From contig NZ_LGIC01000087.1 in assembly GCF_001294535.1 (NCBI RefSeq), forward strand, positions 62,001 through 126,000: a stretch of DNA of 64,000 nucleotides. Direction: 5' to 3'. Under the pieces are notes generated by a model. That model was not told where the DNA came from. It searched no databases and saw only the letters and a list, made by a program, of their open reading frames with translations. Every line of letters starts with the position of its first letter. Position 1 is the stretch's first letter. Shown piece by piece: positions 34,101 to 42,809 of the stretch. Position numbers and translations under genes: made by a program. Source of the stretch: Cypionkella psychrotolerans (GTDB lineage: Bacteria > Pseudomonadota > Alphaproteobacteria > Rhodobacterales > Rhodobacteraceae).

Positions 34101-35018
34101 TTCCTTGACCTGCCGCTGTTGAAAGGCAGCGAGGTCGAATACGCCCCCCACGTCTGTGTCGCTGCCTCGCCTTGGCCCGGCGATGTCGCGGTGTGGAGTG
34201 CGGTGACAGACGACAGCTACAGCCTCAACACCACGCTCACTCAACCCGCGATCATCGGCACCACGGAAACCGCCCTGATCGCTGCCGAACCCGGCCTCTG
34301 GGATCGTGGTGCGACCCTGCGCGTGCGCGTCGAATCCGGCGCTCTATCTTCCGTCAGCGAGCTTTCGGTGCTCTCCGGTGCCAATGCTGCCGCCATCGGT
34401 GACGGCAGCCCGGAAAACTGGGAGCTGTTCCAGTTCGCCAGCGCCATCCTTGTCGCGCCCAAAACCTACGATATCTCTTTGCGCCTGCGCGGCCAAGCGG
34501 GCACCGACGGCTTGATGCCCGCAACTTGGCCCATCGGCAGCACCTTCGTTCTGCTCAACGACGCCGTCCAACAAATCAACCTACCACTCTCGGCCCGAGG
34601 TTTGCCCCGCTATTATCGCTTCGGCCCCGCCGACAAGGGTTACGACAGCAACGCCACAGTCTTACTGACCGAAAGCTTTGACGGCGCAGGCCTGCGGCCC
34701 TATGCGGTGTCACACCTCTCCGCCACCAAACAACCCAGCGGCGATCTCGACATCACTTGGCAACGCCGCACCCGCATCGATGGGGACACTTGGCAATCGC
34801 TGGAAGTCCCGTTGGGCGAAGACACCGAGCTTTACAGCACCAAAATCACCCAAGGCCCCGCCACCTTGCGTGAAACCACCACTTCAACTTCCAACTGGAC
34901 CTACTCTGTCGCGATGCAAACCGCTGACGCTGCCAGTGGAACCATCACCATTGCCATAGCCCAAGTCTCGCAACGTTACGGCAGCGGCCCGTTCCAGACC
35001 ATCACGGCAGCGCTCTGA
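31122..35018 (+). CDS. GTA gp15, megatron / host-recognition baseplate protein
   Basis: 1298-residue protein that forms the tail tip. It begins with hydrophobic glycine-rich segments (GASLGAGFGGTVLGLSGAVIG) and has the GTA TIM-barrel-like domain in the middle (about residues 430-730; FCIGTELRSLT, ITYAADWSEYFGYH, DFIGIDNYMPLSDWRDG), followed by the phage-tail_3 region and the C-terminal rcc01698-like domain. Length and order agree with Rhodobacterales gp15. It is the last and largest structural gene, intact end to end. From about 32 kb on, C-ending codons take over from the G-ending codons of g1-g14. Confidence 0.95.
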   Translation: MATILLSAVGASLGAGFGGTVLGLSGAVIGRAIGATVGRVIDQKLLGAGSEAVDVGRVDRFRVMGASEGAAIPRIWGRVRVSGQVIWASRFQENVVHSGGGKGTPKPSSNSFSYSVSLAVALCEGEITRVGRMWADGNEIAPESLNLRIYNGDEAQLPDPKIESVEGSGLAPSYRGTAYLVIENLDLGKFGNRVPQFSFEVVRAAQSPAADSHPGLSKIIPGVCLIPGTGEYALATTPVHYSYGPGSNRSANVNSATGKTDFAASLEQLSEELPNANGVSLVVSWFGNDLRCSACLVQPKVEQKQYDGQPMPWKVSGLTRAVAPELPKLEGATVYGGTPADQSVVEAVKALNAAGKAITFYPFVLMDQLPGNTLPDPWSTATSQPVLPWRGRITLNHAPGQSGTTDRTAAAAAEVAAFFGTVAPADFTIAGESVTYSGPSEWSYRRFVLHYANLCKAAGGVSAFCIGTELRSLTQIRGTADSFPTVIALRQLAAEVKAILGPSTKITYAADWSEYFGYHTEDSLYFHLDPLWADPAIDFIGIDNYMPLSDWRDGDSHLDAHWGDIHNTDYLRANIAGGEGFDWYYATPTDQAAQIRTPITDGAYGEPWVYRHKDLRGWWSSSHHERIAGLRSATPTAWIAGSKPIRFTEYGCAAVDKATNQPNVFLDPKSSESALPKYSNGLRDDLLQLSYFQAMHSYWTDPQNNPEAFLYTGQMVDFANSMVWAWDARPFPTFPGNNSLWSDAPNYDKGHWLNGRASNEPLAAVIGDICDLTGMQAVDLSQARGIVRGYAISDVASARAALQPLILAFPTDVIEREGTLRFQSRTALNAQTLERETLAISTEIDGSIERTRSADIETPEHIRLTFNEAETDFAVSTVSASFADRTGDVVSQSELPLTLTASEANTIAERWMAETRVSRDSARFALPKSQLAIGVGDTVSIAGELYRIDRAELSELQTIEAVRVDPNVYEPAEISVPARGWVPFQAAVPVYPLFLDLPLLKGSEVEYAPHVCVAASPWPGDVAVWSAVTDDSYSLNTTLTQPAIIGTTETALIAAEPGLWDRGATLRVRVESGALSSVSELSVLSGANAAAIGDGSPENWELFQFASAILVAPKTYDISLRLRGQAGTDGLMPATWPIGSTFVLLNDAVQQINLPLSARGLPRYYRFGPADKGYDSNATVLLTESFDGAGLRPYAVSHLSATKQPSGDLDITWQRRTRIDGDTWQSLEVPLGEDTELYSTKITQGPATLRETTTSTSNWTYSVAMQTADAASGTITIAIAQVSQRYGSGPFQTITAAL

Positions 35019-35020
35019 CC

Positions 35021-35329
35021 ATGCGCCGCTGCCTTCCCGGCGATCTGTTTGAGGCCGCAGGCCTGCTCGCAGCCTCCACCGACCCCTGCGCTCTGATCAC
35101 CCGACTGCTTGATCAAGCCGATGCCGCGCACCGCTACGCCAAACGCTTCGGGCGCGCGCACCCCACTTGGGGCAATGGCAGCCTGATGGCCCGGGCGCTT
35201 GCCGAGACAGGCCCGCGTCACACCCCCCTCCATTCCGCGCGCTTCCTGTCAGCCCTCGCGCTTGTCGCGGGCCAGCTTGCCAGCCGCAAGCGCAGCGCGC
35301 CCCTGAAGCACGGCACTCAGGCGAAATAG
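35021..35329 (+). CDS. Small GTA-linked protein downstream of gp15 (DUF7742-like)
   Basis: 102 residues, starting 2 nt after the gp15 stop codon. CLPGDLFEAAGLLAASTDP, then LLDQADAAHRYAKRFGRAHP and NGSLMARALAETG, resembles the small conserved protein that follows gp15 in many Rhodobacterales. No signal peptide or known motif. Function is unknown; conservation of position suggests a link with the GTA, though not necessarily in the particle. Confidence 0.82.
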   Translation: MRRCLPGDLFEAAGLLAASTDPCALITRLLDQADAAHRYAKRFGRAHPTWGNGSLMARALAETGPRHTPLHSARFLSALALVAGQLASRKRSAPLKHGTQAK

Positions 35330-35399
35330 CAAAATCCCCCCTTGGCACTGTTGCAAACCAACGCCATATGCTAATCTCTCTGCCAGCAGGAGATATATC

Positions 35400-36209
35400 A
35401 TGGCCGAAACCAGCGCTAAAATCAGCCCTCTGGATCCAGTTTGGCGCCGCGTGCGCGATGAGGCGTTTGATATGGTCCGGGCCGAACCGCTGCTCGGTGG
35501 CTTGATCCATTCCAGCCTGTTGCACCATCCGAGCCTTGAGCGCGCCCTTGCCTATCGCTTCTCGCTGAAACTGGCTTCGGGGGAAATGTCCGAACAAATC
35601 CTGCGCGAAATCGCCGATGAGGCCTATTCCTCCGACCCCGAACTCGGCCAATCCGCCCGCGCCGATGTGACGGCGGTGTTTGACCGTGACCCCGCCTGCC
35701 TGCGTTTCATCCAACCGATCTTGTTTTTCAAAGGCTATCAGGCGATCCAAGCCTACCGCATCGGCCATTGGCTCTGGCAGAATGGTCGCAAGGATATGGC
35801 CTATTTCGTGCAGATGCGCGTGTCCGAAGTGTTCGGCGTCGACATTCACCCCAATGCCCGCATCGGCAAAGGCATTATGATCGACCACGCCCATTCCATC
35901 GTCATTGGTGAAACTGCGGTGGTTGGCGACAATGTCTCGATGCTACATTCCGTCACCCTCGGCGGCACCGGCAAAGAAGACGGCGACCGCCATCCGAAAA
36001 TCGGCGATGGCGTGATGATCGGGGCAGGGGCCAAGGTGCTGGGCAATATCCACGTTGGCCATTGCTCGCGCATCGCCGCAGGCTCAGTCGTGCTGCATGA
36101 CGTGCCGCACAACACCACAGTGGCAGGCGTCCCCGCCCGTGTGATCGGCGAAGCAGGCTGCGCGCAACCCTCGGTCACCATGGATCAGTTGATCAACGGC
36201 GAACTTTAA
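35400..36209 (+). CDS. cysE: Serine O-acetyltransferase
   Basis: 269-residue enzyme that makes O-acetylserine, the first step of cysteine synthesis. The N-terminal helical SATase domain (DPVWRRVRDEAFDMVRAEPL ... DPACLRFIQPILFFKGYQAIQ) precedes the left-handed beta-helix of hexapeptide repeats (FGVDIHPNARIGKGIMIDHA, VVGDNVSMLHSVTLGGTG, IGAGAKVLGNIHVG), which binds acetyl-CoA. The His of IDHAHS and the Asp/His of the first domain are in place. AGGAG precedes ATG 35400. It is the usual neighbour of the GTA cluster in this order and ends at a bidirectional terminator. Confidence 0.96.
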   Translation: MAETSAKISPLDPVWRRVRDEAFDMVRAEPLLGGLIHSSLLHHPSLERALAYRFSLKLASGEMSEQILREIADEAYSSDPELGQSARADVTAVFDRDPACLRFIQPILFFKGYQAIQAYRIGHWLWQNGRKDMAYFVQMRVSEVFGVDIHPNARIGKGIMIDHAHSIVIGETAVVGDNVSMLHSVTLGGTGKEDGDRHPKIGDGVMIGAGAKVLGNIHVGHCSRIAAGSVVLHDVPHNTTVAGVPARVIGEAGCAQPSVTMDQLINGEL

Positions 36210-36226
36210 TTCCCTAAACTCAAACG

Positions 36227-36264
36227 AAAAAGGCCCCCGAGATCGCTCTCGGGGGCCTTTTCTA
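36227..36264. terminator. Bidirectional terminator between cysE and pdhC
   Basis: AAGGCCCCCGAGA and TCTCGGGGGCCTT form a 13-bp stem around TCGC, flanked by AAAAA on the left and TTTT on the right, so it can end both convergent transcripts. Confidence 0.93.
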
Positions 36265-36273
36265 TTTCAAACC

Positions 36274-37587
36274 CTACGCCAGCATCGCCAGCGGGTTCTC
36301 GAGATTGTCCTTGATCGCATTGACCAACAACGCCCCCAAAGCTCCGTCGATCACCCGGTGATCCACCGACAACGTCACCGACATCACCGTGCCAACCACC
36401 ACGACGCCATTCTTGACAATCGCCTTGGCCACGCCCGCGCCCACCGCCAAAATAGCCGCATGAGGAGGGTTGATGATCGCATCGAAGTTATCAATGCCGA
36501 ACATCCCGAGGTTAGAGATCGCAAAGCTGCCGCCCTGATACTCATGTGGCGCCAGCTTGCGATCCCGCGCCCGCTTCGCCAGATCTTTCATTTCTGCCGA
36601 CAGGGCCGACAAAGACTTCGCCTCGGCGTCGCGCAAAACTGGCGTAAACAGCCCGCCCTCAATCGCCACAGCCACGGCAACATCCGACTTCTTGAACTGC
36701 AATACCCGGTCGCCCGCCCAAACCGCATTCGCCGCAGGCACCTGTTGCAAGGCCAAAGCGCAAGCCTTGATCACGAAGTCATTCACCGACAGCTTGACAC
36801 CACGGCCTTCCAGCTTGGCGTTCAATTCAGCCCGGAACGCCATCAGCGCATCCAGCTCAATATCGCGCCGCAGATAGAAATGTGGCACGGTTTGCTTGGC
36901 CTCGGTCAGGCGCGCCGCAATCGTCTTGCGCATCCCATCGAGCTTAACTTCGGTAAACGGCCGATCCGCATAGGTTTTCAGCACGGTTTCGGTCGAAGGC
37001 CCAGCAGCCATTGCCGGAGCCGCAGCAACCTTCGCCTCCGCCACAGGTGCCGCCGCAACCGCCACGACCGGAGCCGCAGCACCCGCCTTGGCCGCCTCAA
37101 CATCCGCCCGCACAATCCGCCCATGCGGTCCCGAGCCCTGAACCGAGGCCAAGTCCAAGCCCTTTTCCGCCGCAATCCGCCGCGCCAAAGGCGAGGCAAA
37201 CACCCGAGCCCCCACCGCTTTCGGAGCCGCAGCGACGGCCGTGGCTGCCGCAACTGGCGCAGCAGCCGGAGCCGCAGTAACAGCCGCCACCGGAGCCGCT
37301 GCGGCTACGACAGCCTTGGCAGCAGGAGCCGCATCCGCAGCCTCGCCATCCTCCAGCAACACCGCAATCGCCGTGTTCACCTTGACGCCCGAAGTCCCCT
37401 CAGCCACCAGAATCCGGCCAATCACGCCTTCATCCACCGCCTCGAACTCCATCGTCGCCTTGTCCGTCTCAATCTCAGCCAGAATCTGGCCGGATTTGAC
37501 GACATCGCCTTCCTTCACCAACCATTTGGCAAGGGTGCCTTCCTCCATCGTCGGAGAAAGCGCGGGCATCAGAATTTCAATCGCCAT
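36274..37587 (-). CDS. pdhC: Pyruvate dehydrogenase E2, dihydrolipoamide acetyltransferase
   Basis: 437-residue core subunit of the pyruvate dehydrogenase complex, which moves acetyl from lipoamide to CoA. The N-terminal lipoyl domain ([20 protein letters not shown]; lipoyl Lys in [10 protein letters not shown]) is followed by an Ala/Val-rich linker, the E3/E1-binding domain ([19 protein letters not shown]) and the catalytic domain with VDHRVIDGA near the C-terminus. ATG 37587 is chosen (GGAGG 5 nt upstream). Gene order on the minus strand is pdhA-pdhB-pdhC with gaps of about 10 nt. Its lipoyl domain is nearly identical to that of PdhB. Confidence 0.96.
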   Translation of the reverse strand: MAIEILMPALSPTMEEGTLAKWLVKEGDVVKSGQILAEIETDKATMEFEAVDEGVIGRILVAEGTSGVKVNTAIAVLLEDGEAADAAPAAKAVVAAAAPVAAVTAAPAAAPVAAATAVAAAPKAVGARVFASPLARRIAAEKGLDLASVQGSGPHGRIVRADVEAAKAGAAAPVVAVAAAPVAEAKVAAAPAMAAGPSTETVLKTYADRPFTEVKLDGMRKTIAARLTEAKQTVPHFYLRRDIELDALMAFRAELNAKLEGRGVKLSVNDFVIKACALALQQVPAANAVWAGDRVLQFKKSDVAVAVAIEGGLFTPVLRDAEAKSLSALSAEMKDLAKRARDRKLAPHEYQGGSFAISNLGMFGIDNFDAIINPPHAAILAVGAGVAKAIVKNGVVVVGTVMSVTLSVDHRVIDGALGALLVNAIKDNLENPLAMLA

Positions 37588-37597
37588 CATCGCCTCC

Positions 37598-38965
37598 TTA
37601 ACGGTAGCAAACAGATTTGACGGCAGCGACCACATCGGCGGTCGTCACCAGCGCCAGCTTTTCAAGGTTGGCGGCGTAGGGCATCGGCACGTCTTTACCC
37701 GTGCAAGTCACCACCGGCGCATCCAGATAATCAAATGCCCGCTGCATTATCGTGCTGGCCAGATGGTCGCCAATCGAGCCCACCGGGAAGCCTTCTTCCA
37801 CCGTCACGCAACGGTTGGTTTTCTGTACACTTGCGAGGACCGTATCGTAATCAATCGGGCGCAAAGTGCGCAGATCAATCACCTCAGCCGAAATGCCGTC
37901 TTTCGCAAGTAAATCAGCGGCTTCCAGTGCATACTTCATGCCAATGCTGAACGACACGATGGTCACATCCGTGCCTTCACGCCAAATCCGCGCCTTGCCG
38001 AATGGAATGGTGAAATCCGGCAGATCTGGTACTTCAAACGATTGCCCATACATGATCTCATTTTCAAGGAAGATCACCGGGTTCGGATCGCGAATAGCCT
38101 GCTTCAGCAAGCCCTTAGCATCCGCCGCCGAATAGGGCATCACCACTTTCAGCCCCGGAATCGCCGCGTACCATGCGGTGAAATCCTGAGAATGCTGCGC
38201 ACCAACCCGCGCAGCAGCACCATTCGCACCCCGGAACACAATCGGGCAACCCAACTGGCCGCCCGACATATAGTTGGTCTTCGCAGCCGAATTTAGAATG
38301 TGGTCAATGGCTTGCAGCGCGAAGTTAAACGTCATGAACTCGACAATCGGGTTCAAGCCGCCCCAAGCTGCGCCCACCGCGATACCCGTAAAGCCCATCT
38401 CGGTGATCGGCGTGTCAACCACACGTTTCGCCCCAAACTCAGCCAGCAAGCCTTGGGAAATCTTGTAAGCGCCCTGATATTCGCCGACTTCCTCGCCCAT
38501 CAGCATCACGTTCGGATTGGCGCGCATTTCTTCGGCCATCGCCTCACGCAAAGCCTCGCGCACGGTCATGGTTTTCATCGGCGTGCCTTCCGGCCAATCC
38601 GCCGAGGCTTTCGAGACCACCACCACTGGGGTAGCCGCAGGCGCCGCAGCAACAGCCGGAGTCGCCACGGGCGCAGGTGCCGCAACCGCCGCGACCGGGG
38701 CAGGCGCTGCATCCGCCGATTCCCCAGCCTCAACCAGCACCATGATCGCGGTGTTTACCTTTACGCCCGAGGTGCCCTCAGCCACCAGAATCCGGCCCAC
38801 AATGCCTTCATCTGCCGACTCAAACTCCATCGTCGCCTTATCGGTCTCAATCTCGGCGATGATCTGGCCGGATTTGACCGCATCACCTTCCTTGACCATC
38901 CACTTCGCCAAAGTGCCTTCTTCCATCGTCGGAGAAAGCGCCGGCATCAATACTTCAACTGCCAT
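37598..38965 (-). CDS. pdhB: Pyruvate dehydrogenase E1 beta with N-terminal lipoyl domain
   Basis: 455 residues, longer than a plain E1 beta because of an N-terminal lipoyl domain ([20 protein letters not shown]; Lys in [10 protein letters not shown]) and an Ala/Pro linker (to about residue 130). The E1 beta part starts at [20 protein letters not shown] and contains [51 protein letters not shown] and the C-terminal transketolase domain ([18 protein letters not shown]). This fusion is known in alphaproteobacteria. ATG 38965 has GAGGGGGA upstream. It lies 11 nt after pdhA. Confidence 0.96.
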   Translation of the reverse strand: MAVEVLMPALSPTMEEGTLAKWMVKEGDAVKSGQIIAEIETDKATMEFESADEGIVGRILVAEGTSGVKVNTAIMVLVEAGESADAAPAPVAAVAAPAPVATPAVAAAPAATPVVVVSKASADWPEGTPMKTMTVREALREAMAEEMRANPNVMLMGEEVGEYQGAYKISQGLLAEFGAKRVVDTPITEMGFTGIAVGAAWGGLNPIVEFMTFNFALQAIDHILNSAAKTNYMSGGQLGCPIVFRGANGAAARVGAQHSQDFTAWYAAIPGLKVVMPYSAADAKGLLKQAIRDPNPVIFLENEIMYGQSFEVPDLPDFTIPFGKARIWREGTDVTIVSFSIGMKYALEAADLLAKDGISAEVIDLRTLRPIDYDTVLASVQKTNRCVTVEEGFPVGSIGDHLASTIMQRAFDYLDAPVVTCTGKDVPMPYAANLEKLALVTTADVVAAVKSVCYR

Positions 38966-38976
38966 GGTGTTCCCCC

Positions 38977-39966
38977 TCAGGCGTAAATGTCGGTCCAAAG
39001 CTCAGCTAATGCGGGCTCCGGGCTGGCCTTGGCGAACTCAGCGCTCGCGTTCACAACGTCCTTGATCGACTTATCAATCGCCTTCAGCTCCTCATCCGAG
39101 GACAGCCCGGCGTTGACCAGCAGATCGCGCACATGCTCAATGGCATCCTTCTCGGATTTCATCTTCTCAACCTCTTCCCGCGTGCGATATTTCGCCGGGT
39201 CCGACATCGAATGGCCGCGATAGCGATAGGTCATCATCTCAAGGATATACGGACCCTTGCCAGCCCGGCAATGCGCCACAGCCTTGGCACCGGCAGCCTG
39301 CACCGCCAGCACATCCATGCCGTCCACCTGCTCGCCCGGAATACCATAAGCCAAACCGCGCCCGAACAGGGTCTCGGATTTGGTCGAACGCGCCTGCGAA
39401 GTGCCCATCGCGTAGTGGTTGTTTTCAATGACAAAAATCACCGGAAGCGCCCACAACTCGGCCATGTTATAAGTCTCATAGACCTGACCTTGGTTCGCCG
39501 CACCATCGCCGAAATAGGTGAAGGTCACATTGTCATTGCCCTTATACTTATCCGCAAACGCCAGTCCTGCGCCCAGAGGCACCTGAGCGCCGACAATGCC
39601 ATGCCCGCCGTAGAAATGCTTCTCGCGGCTGAACATATGCATCGAGCCGCCCTTGCCGCGCGAATAGCCACCTTCGCGCCCGGTCAACTCGGCCATCACG
39701 CCATTGGCTTCCATACCGCAAGCCAGCATATGGCCGTGGTCGCGATAAGAGGTGATCCGCTTGTCGCCTTCCTTGGTGCAGGCCTCAAGCCCGACAACCA
39801 CCGCTTCTTGCCCGATATAGAGGTGACAGAATCCCCCAATCAGACCCATGCCATAAAGCTGACCGGCCTTTTCCTCGAATCGGCGGATCAGCAGCATCTC
39901 GCGGTAGAACTTCAGCAGTTCCTCCTTCGAGACGTTTGATTTCTCTGGGGCTTTTTTTGCAGCCAA
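38977..39966 (-). CDS. pdhA: Pyruvate dehydrogenase E1 alpha
   Basis: 329-residue thiamine diphosphate-dependent subunit that decarboxylates pyruvate. Features include [40 protein letters not shown], and the ThDP/Mg motif [17 protein letters not shown] ... [10 protein letters not shown], then [16 protein letters not shown] with the phosphorylation-loop region. The start is TTG 39966: GGGAGG stands 8 nt upstream and no in-frame ATG gives a full N-terminus. It is the first gene of pdhABC. Confidence 0.95.
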   Translation of the reverse strand: MAAKKAPEKSNVSKEELLKFYREMLLIRRFEEKAGQLYGMGLIGGFCHLYIGQEAVVVGLEACTKEGDKRITSYRDHGHMLACGMEANGVMAELTGREGGYSRGKGGSMHMFSREKHFYGGHGIVGAQVPLGAGLAFADKYKGNDNVTFTYFGDGAANQGQVYETYNMAELWALPVIFVIENNHYAMGTSQARSTKSETLFGRGLAYGIPGEQVDGMDVLAVQAAGAKAVAHCRAGKGPYILEMMTYRYRGHSMSDPAKYRTREEVEKMKSEKDAIEHVRDLLVNAGLSSDEELKAIDKSIKDVVNASAEFAKASPEPALAELWTDIYA

Positions 39967-40241
39967 CTCGGCATCCTCCCGTCACGCTGTTAAGATAGTT
40001 TAGTGTTAAACCATCTATACCGCATCGGAGAAATAACGCAAAACAGAAAATGCAGCAGGGATCGCGGGGCAGGGCCGTCCTACAAAATTGCGCTCCATCT
40101 AAAAAGCGGGCCGCGTTTACGGTCATCCTCAGTGCTCAAACATCTCCGCCGGAGGCTGCAACGCCTCCAACATGCCCAGCCTATCAGGCAAAACCAAAAG
40201 GTATCCCGAAATGTAGGGTATGCTTCAGCGCACCCGCCGCC

Positions 40242-40544
40242 CTAGCGGATCACAACCTCATCGGCGCGCAGATAGCCCAGCACATCGCGCAACTGCTCGT
40301 CCAGCAAATCAATGTCGAGATAATCATCCGACAGCCGCTTGGTCAGATTCTGCATCCGCGCCAGTTCCGCCTTCAGCTGATCGCGCTCCACCCGCAGATC
40401 CGCCGCTTCAGCGTTGATCTGCACCCGGCGGAACACGCCGTAATCGCCTTGAATCGCGGCAAAGGCGAAATAACTGCCCAAAGTGAAGGTGGCCATGAAG
40501 AACAACATACCGCCAAAGGCGGGCCGGGATTGGGTCTGGATCAT
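40242..40544 (-). CDS. FtsB/DivIC-like septum formation initiator protein
   Basis: 100-residue bitopic protein. A single transmembrane helix (FGGMLFFMATFTLGSYFAFA) is followed by a coiled coil (INAEAADLRVERDQLKAELARMQ) and a short C-terminal tail, the layout of FtsB/DivIC, which acts in the divisome between FtsQ and the septal synthase. It lies upstream of pdhA on the same strand, a common Rhodobacterales arrangement. ATG 40544 is chosen with GAGGCG upstream; a GTG at 40601 would add 19 residues. The 275-nt gap to pdhA holds no gene, only a partial copy of the repeat core (CTCCGCCGGAG, about 40144). Confidence 0.88.
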   Translation of the reverse strand: MIQTQSRPAFGGMLFFMATFTLGSYFAFAAIQGDYGVFRRVQINAEAADLRVERDQLKAELARMQNLTKRLSDDYLDIDLLDEQLRDVLGYLRADEVVIR

Positions 40545-40701
40545 CTGTATCGCCTCAAATCCGCCCCTCATAACCGGGGGAGGTTGCTTGCATGATGCCA
40601 CAAAGCCAAACCCTTGGGAAACAAGAAAATGCTGTCTCCCACAAAAAGCGAAAGGCGCGCCAGACCCTGTCCAGCGCGCCCATCAACCCTAGCCAAATGG
40701 C

Positions 40702-41643
40702 TCAGGCTTTGCCCTTATAGATATCCACCAGCTTGCCCAGCATCGCCAAAGCATCCTCGCGTTTGCGCTGGAAGCTGTTGCGCCCAATGATCGAGCCATT
40801 GCCGCCGCCATCGCGAATGGCGCGTGCGTCGTCATAAACCGCATCCGCGCCTTTGGCAGCGCCGCCCGAGAACACCACAATCCGCCGCCCCGCAAAGCTT
40901 GCATCCATGCAATGCTTCACCCTTGCCGCTTGGGTGGCAATGTCGATCTGCTCTTTCTCATAGACCTTCTTCGCCTCAGCCAGCATCAGATGATCGGTCG
41001 ACAGCTTGATCTTGATGATATGCGCGCCGAGCAATGCCGCGATCTGCGCCGCATAAGCCGCCACGTCAATCGCGGTCTCACCGTCCTTGGAAATCGCCTC
41101 ACCGCGCGGATAAGACCAGATCACCGTCGCCACGCCCTTGGCCGCAGCCTCGCGGCGCATTTCGACGATTTCTTCATACATCTCCAACTGCATGTCGGAA
41201 CCGGGGTAAATCGTGAAGCCAATCGCCGCACAGCCCAGACGCAAAGCATCCGCCACCGAAGCCGTCACGGCCTGATTCTTACCCGCCGTGTCCGACATCA
41301 GCGAGTTCGCCGAGTTCACTTTCAGAATCGTCGGAATCTGTCCGGCAAAGGTATCGGCACCCGCTTCCAGCATCCCCAGCGGCGAAGCAAAGGCATTCAG
41401 CCCGGCATCAATCGCCAGTTGATAGTGGTAATGCGGGTCATAGCCCGCCGGGTTGACCGCGAAATTCCGCGCAGGCCCATGCTCAAAGCCCTGATCCACC
41501 GGCAGAATGATCATCTTGCCGGTGCCGCCGAGTTTACCCTCCATCAGCATCCGGCACAGATTGGCCTTCACGCCGGGGGTTTCGCCTTCATAATTGGCAA
41601 GGATTTTCTGAACTGCTTTGGTCGCGCGCATCTTATGCTCCAT
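40702..41643 (-). CDS. Class I fructose-bisphosphate aldolase (DhnA/FbaB type)
   Basis: 313-residue Schiff-base aldolase of the archaeal/DhnA type that splits fructose 1,6-bisphosphate. Key phrases are IILPVDQGFEHGPARNF, DPHYHYQLAIDAGLNAFASP, AIGFTIYPGSD, VIWSYPRGEAI, the lysine block AHIIKIKLSTDHL and RIVVFSGGAAKG with the GNGSIIGRNSFQR phosphate site. ATG 41643. It is followed at the 3' side by the ftsB-like gene and lies among glycolytic genes (pgk, eno), all on the minus strand. Confidence 0.93.
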   Translation of the reverse strand: MEHKMRATKAVQKILANYEGETPGVKANLCRMLMEGKLGGTGKMIILPVDQGFEHGPARNFAVNPAGYDPHYHYQLAIDAGLNAFASPLGMLEAGADTFAGQIPTILKVNSANSLMSDTAGKNQAVTASVADALRLGCAAIGFTIYPGSDMQLEMYEEIVEMRREAAAKGVATVIWSYPRGEAISKDGETAIDVAAYAAQIAALLGAHIIKIKLSTDHLMLAEAKKVYEKEQIDIATQAARVKHCMDASFAGRRIVVFSGGAAKGADAVYDDARAIRDGGGNGSIIGRNSFQRKREDALAMLGKLVDIYKGKA

Positions 41644-41712
41644 CCGGGAAAGGTCAGTTTGGTGGTAGAAAGCTTCTGGGCGTCGCGCAATATTGGTTGC
41701 GCTAACAATGCT

Positions 41713-42495
41713 TTACCAGCGCTTTTTCAGGAAGATCCCCGCCACAAAAGCGACCATCCGGCGCGGCGCAATGCGGGGGGCGAACGCAAACACCTTGTTC
41801 ATACCGCCTACCACCTTCACCCGCCGACCTTTATTCATGGCAGCCCAGCCCGCCTGCGCGACACTTTCAGCCGAAGGCAGCGGCATGCGTGAGATCACCA
41901 GCTTCTTCTCGATCTCAGCCGAGGCAAAGAACTGTGTCGCCGTTGGCCCCGGACAAACTGCCGTCACCGTCACGCCAGAACCGCGCAATTCCTCGGACGT
42001 GGCTTCGGACAGGCTCAGTAGATAAGCTTTGGTGGCATGATACACCGCCATATGCGGTCCCGGCATGAACCCTGCGGTCGAGGCAACATTGATAATGCGT
42101 CCAGACCCTTGCGCTTTCATATGCGCCGCCGCCCGCTTCAACAGGATCGTCGCTGCAATGATATTCACCGCAATGCTGTCGGCTTCCCGAGCCCACCCCT
42201 CGGCATCCGTCAAATCCCCATTGTGCCCGAGGCCCGCATTATTGACCAACACACCAATCTGCCGTCCGTCACATGCATCATCCCAGAGGCGTTCGACAGC
42301 CACCGGATCGGTCAAATCGGCAGGGATAACCTCGACCGCCACATTATAAGCCCGCCGCAGACTGGTCGCATGGGCCTGAAGCTTATCCACAGAGCGCGCC
42401 GTCAAGATGACATCAAAGCCGTCCTTGGCGGCCAAAGTGGCAAACTCCCGCCCCAGCCCCTCGGAAGCCCCGGTCACCAAAGCCCAGATCGCCAT
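41713..42495 (-). CDS. Short-chain dehydrogenase/reductase (classical SDR), unknown substrate
   Basis: 260-residue NAD(P)-dependent oxidoreductase. The cofactor motif TGASEGLG (residues 8-15), NNAG (near residue 86), the catalytic Ser (NVASTAGF), and YHATKAY with Tyr and Lys are present. The C-terminal region (MPLPSAESVAQAGWAAMNKG, then PRRMVAFVAGIFLKK) resembles DltE/YqjQ-like SDRs. No neighbour suggests the substrate; it sits 69 nt upstream of the aldolase gene on the same strand. Confidence 0.88.
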   Translation of the reverse strand: MAIWALVTGASEGLGREFATLAAKDGFDVILTARSVDKLQAHATSLRRAYNVAVEVIPADLTDPVAVERLWDDACDGRQIGVLVNNAGLGHNGDLTDAEGWAREADSIAVNIIAATILLKRAAAHMKAQGSGRIINVASTAGFMPGPHMAVYHATKAYLLSLSEATSEELRGSGVTVTAVCPGPTATQFFASAEIEKKLVISRMPLPSAESVAQAGWAAMNKGRRVKVVGGMNKVFAFAPRIAPRRMVAFVAGIFLKKRW

Positions 42496-42809
42496 GCCAC
42501 ACTCCCCACTCTACGCCACGATCATGCAAAGCCACAGCGCCCGACGCCAGCAAAATACACACTGCACCGGGGCTTTCGCGTCCAAGACGGATAAGGCCGC
42601 CCAGCTATAACCGCCCCCCACGGGTGCAGCCTCTGCAGTGTGAAAACGGCAGGCGGCCCAAACGCCTAGCTCTCAGCTTGCGCCGAATATGCAAACGCGC
42701 CGGGGGCGAAGCCGCCATCCCAGCGCGTCATAAGGTTAACAGATCCTTACCGCGATCTTGTAAGCCCTTGATTTGTCATAAACCAAGGCTCTGTCCACGC
42801 GTGGACATC
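42496..42809. other. Gene-free interval between pgk and the SDR gene
   Basis: No supported gene in 314 nt. It contains a perfect 14-bp palindrome GTCCACGCGTGGAC at 42793-42806, right after the pgk stop codon. There is no T-run beyond it, so it is not a clear terminator. The rest shows nothing recognisable. Confidence 0.5.

Noticed and set aside
36358-37620. 420-residue plus-strand frame antisense to pdhC
   Set aside because: Arg/His-rich antisense artefact of the lipoyl and Ala-rich linker region.
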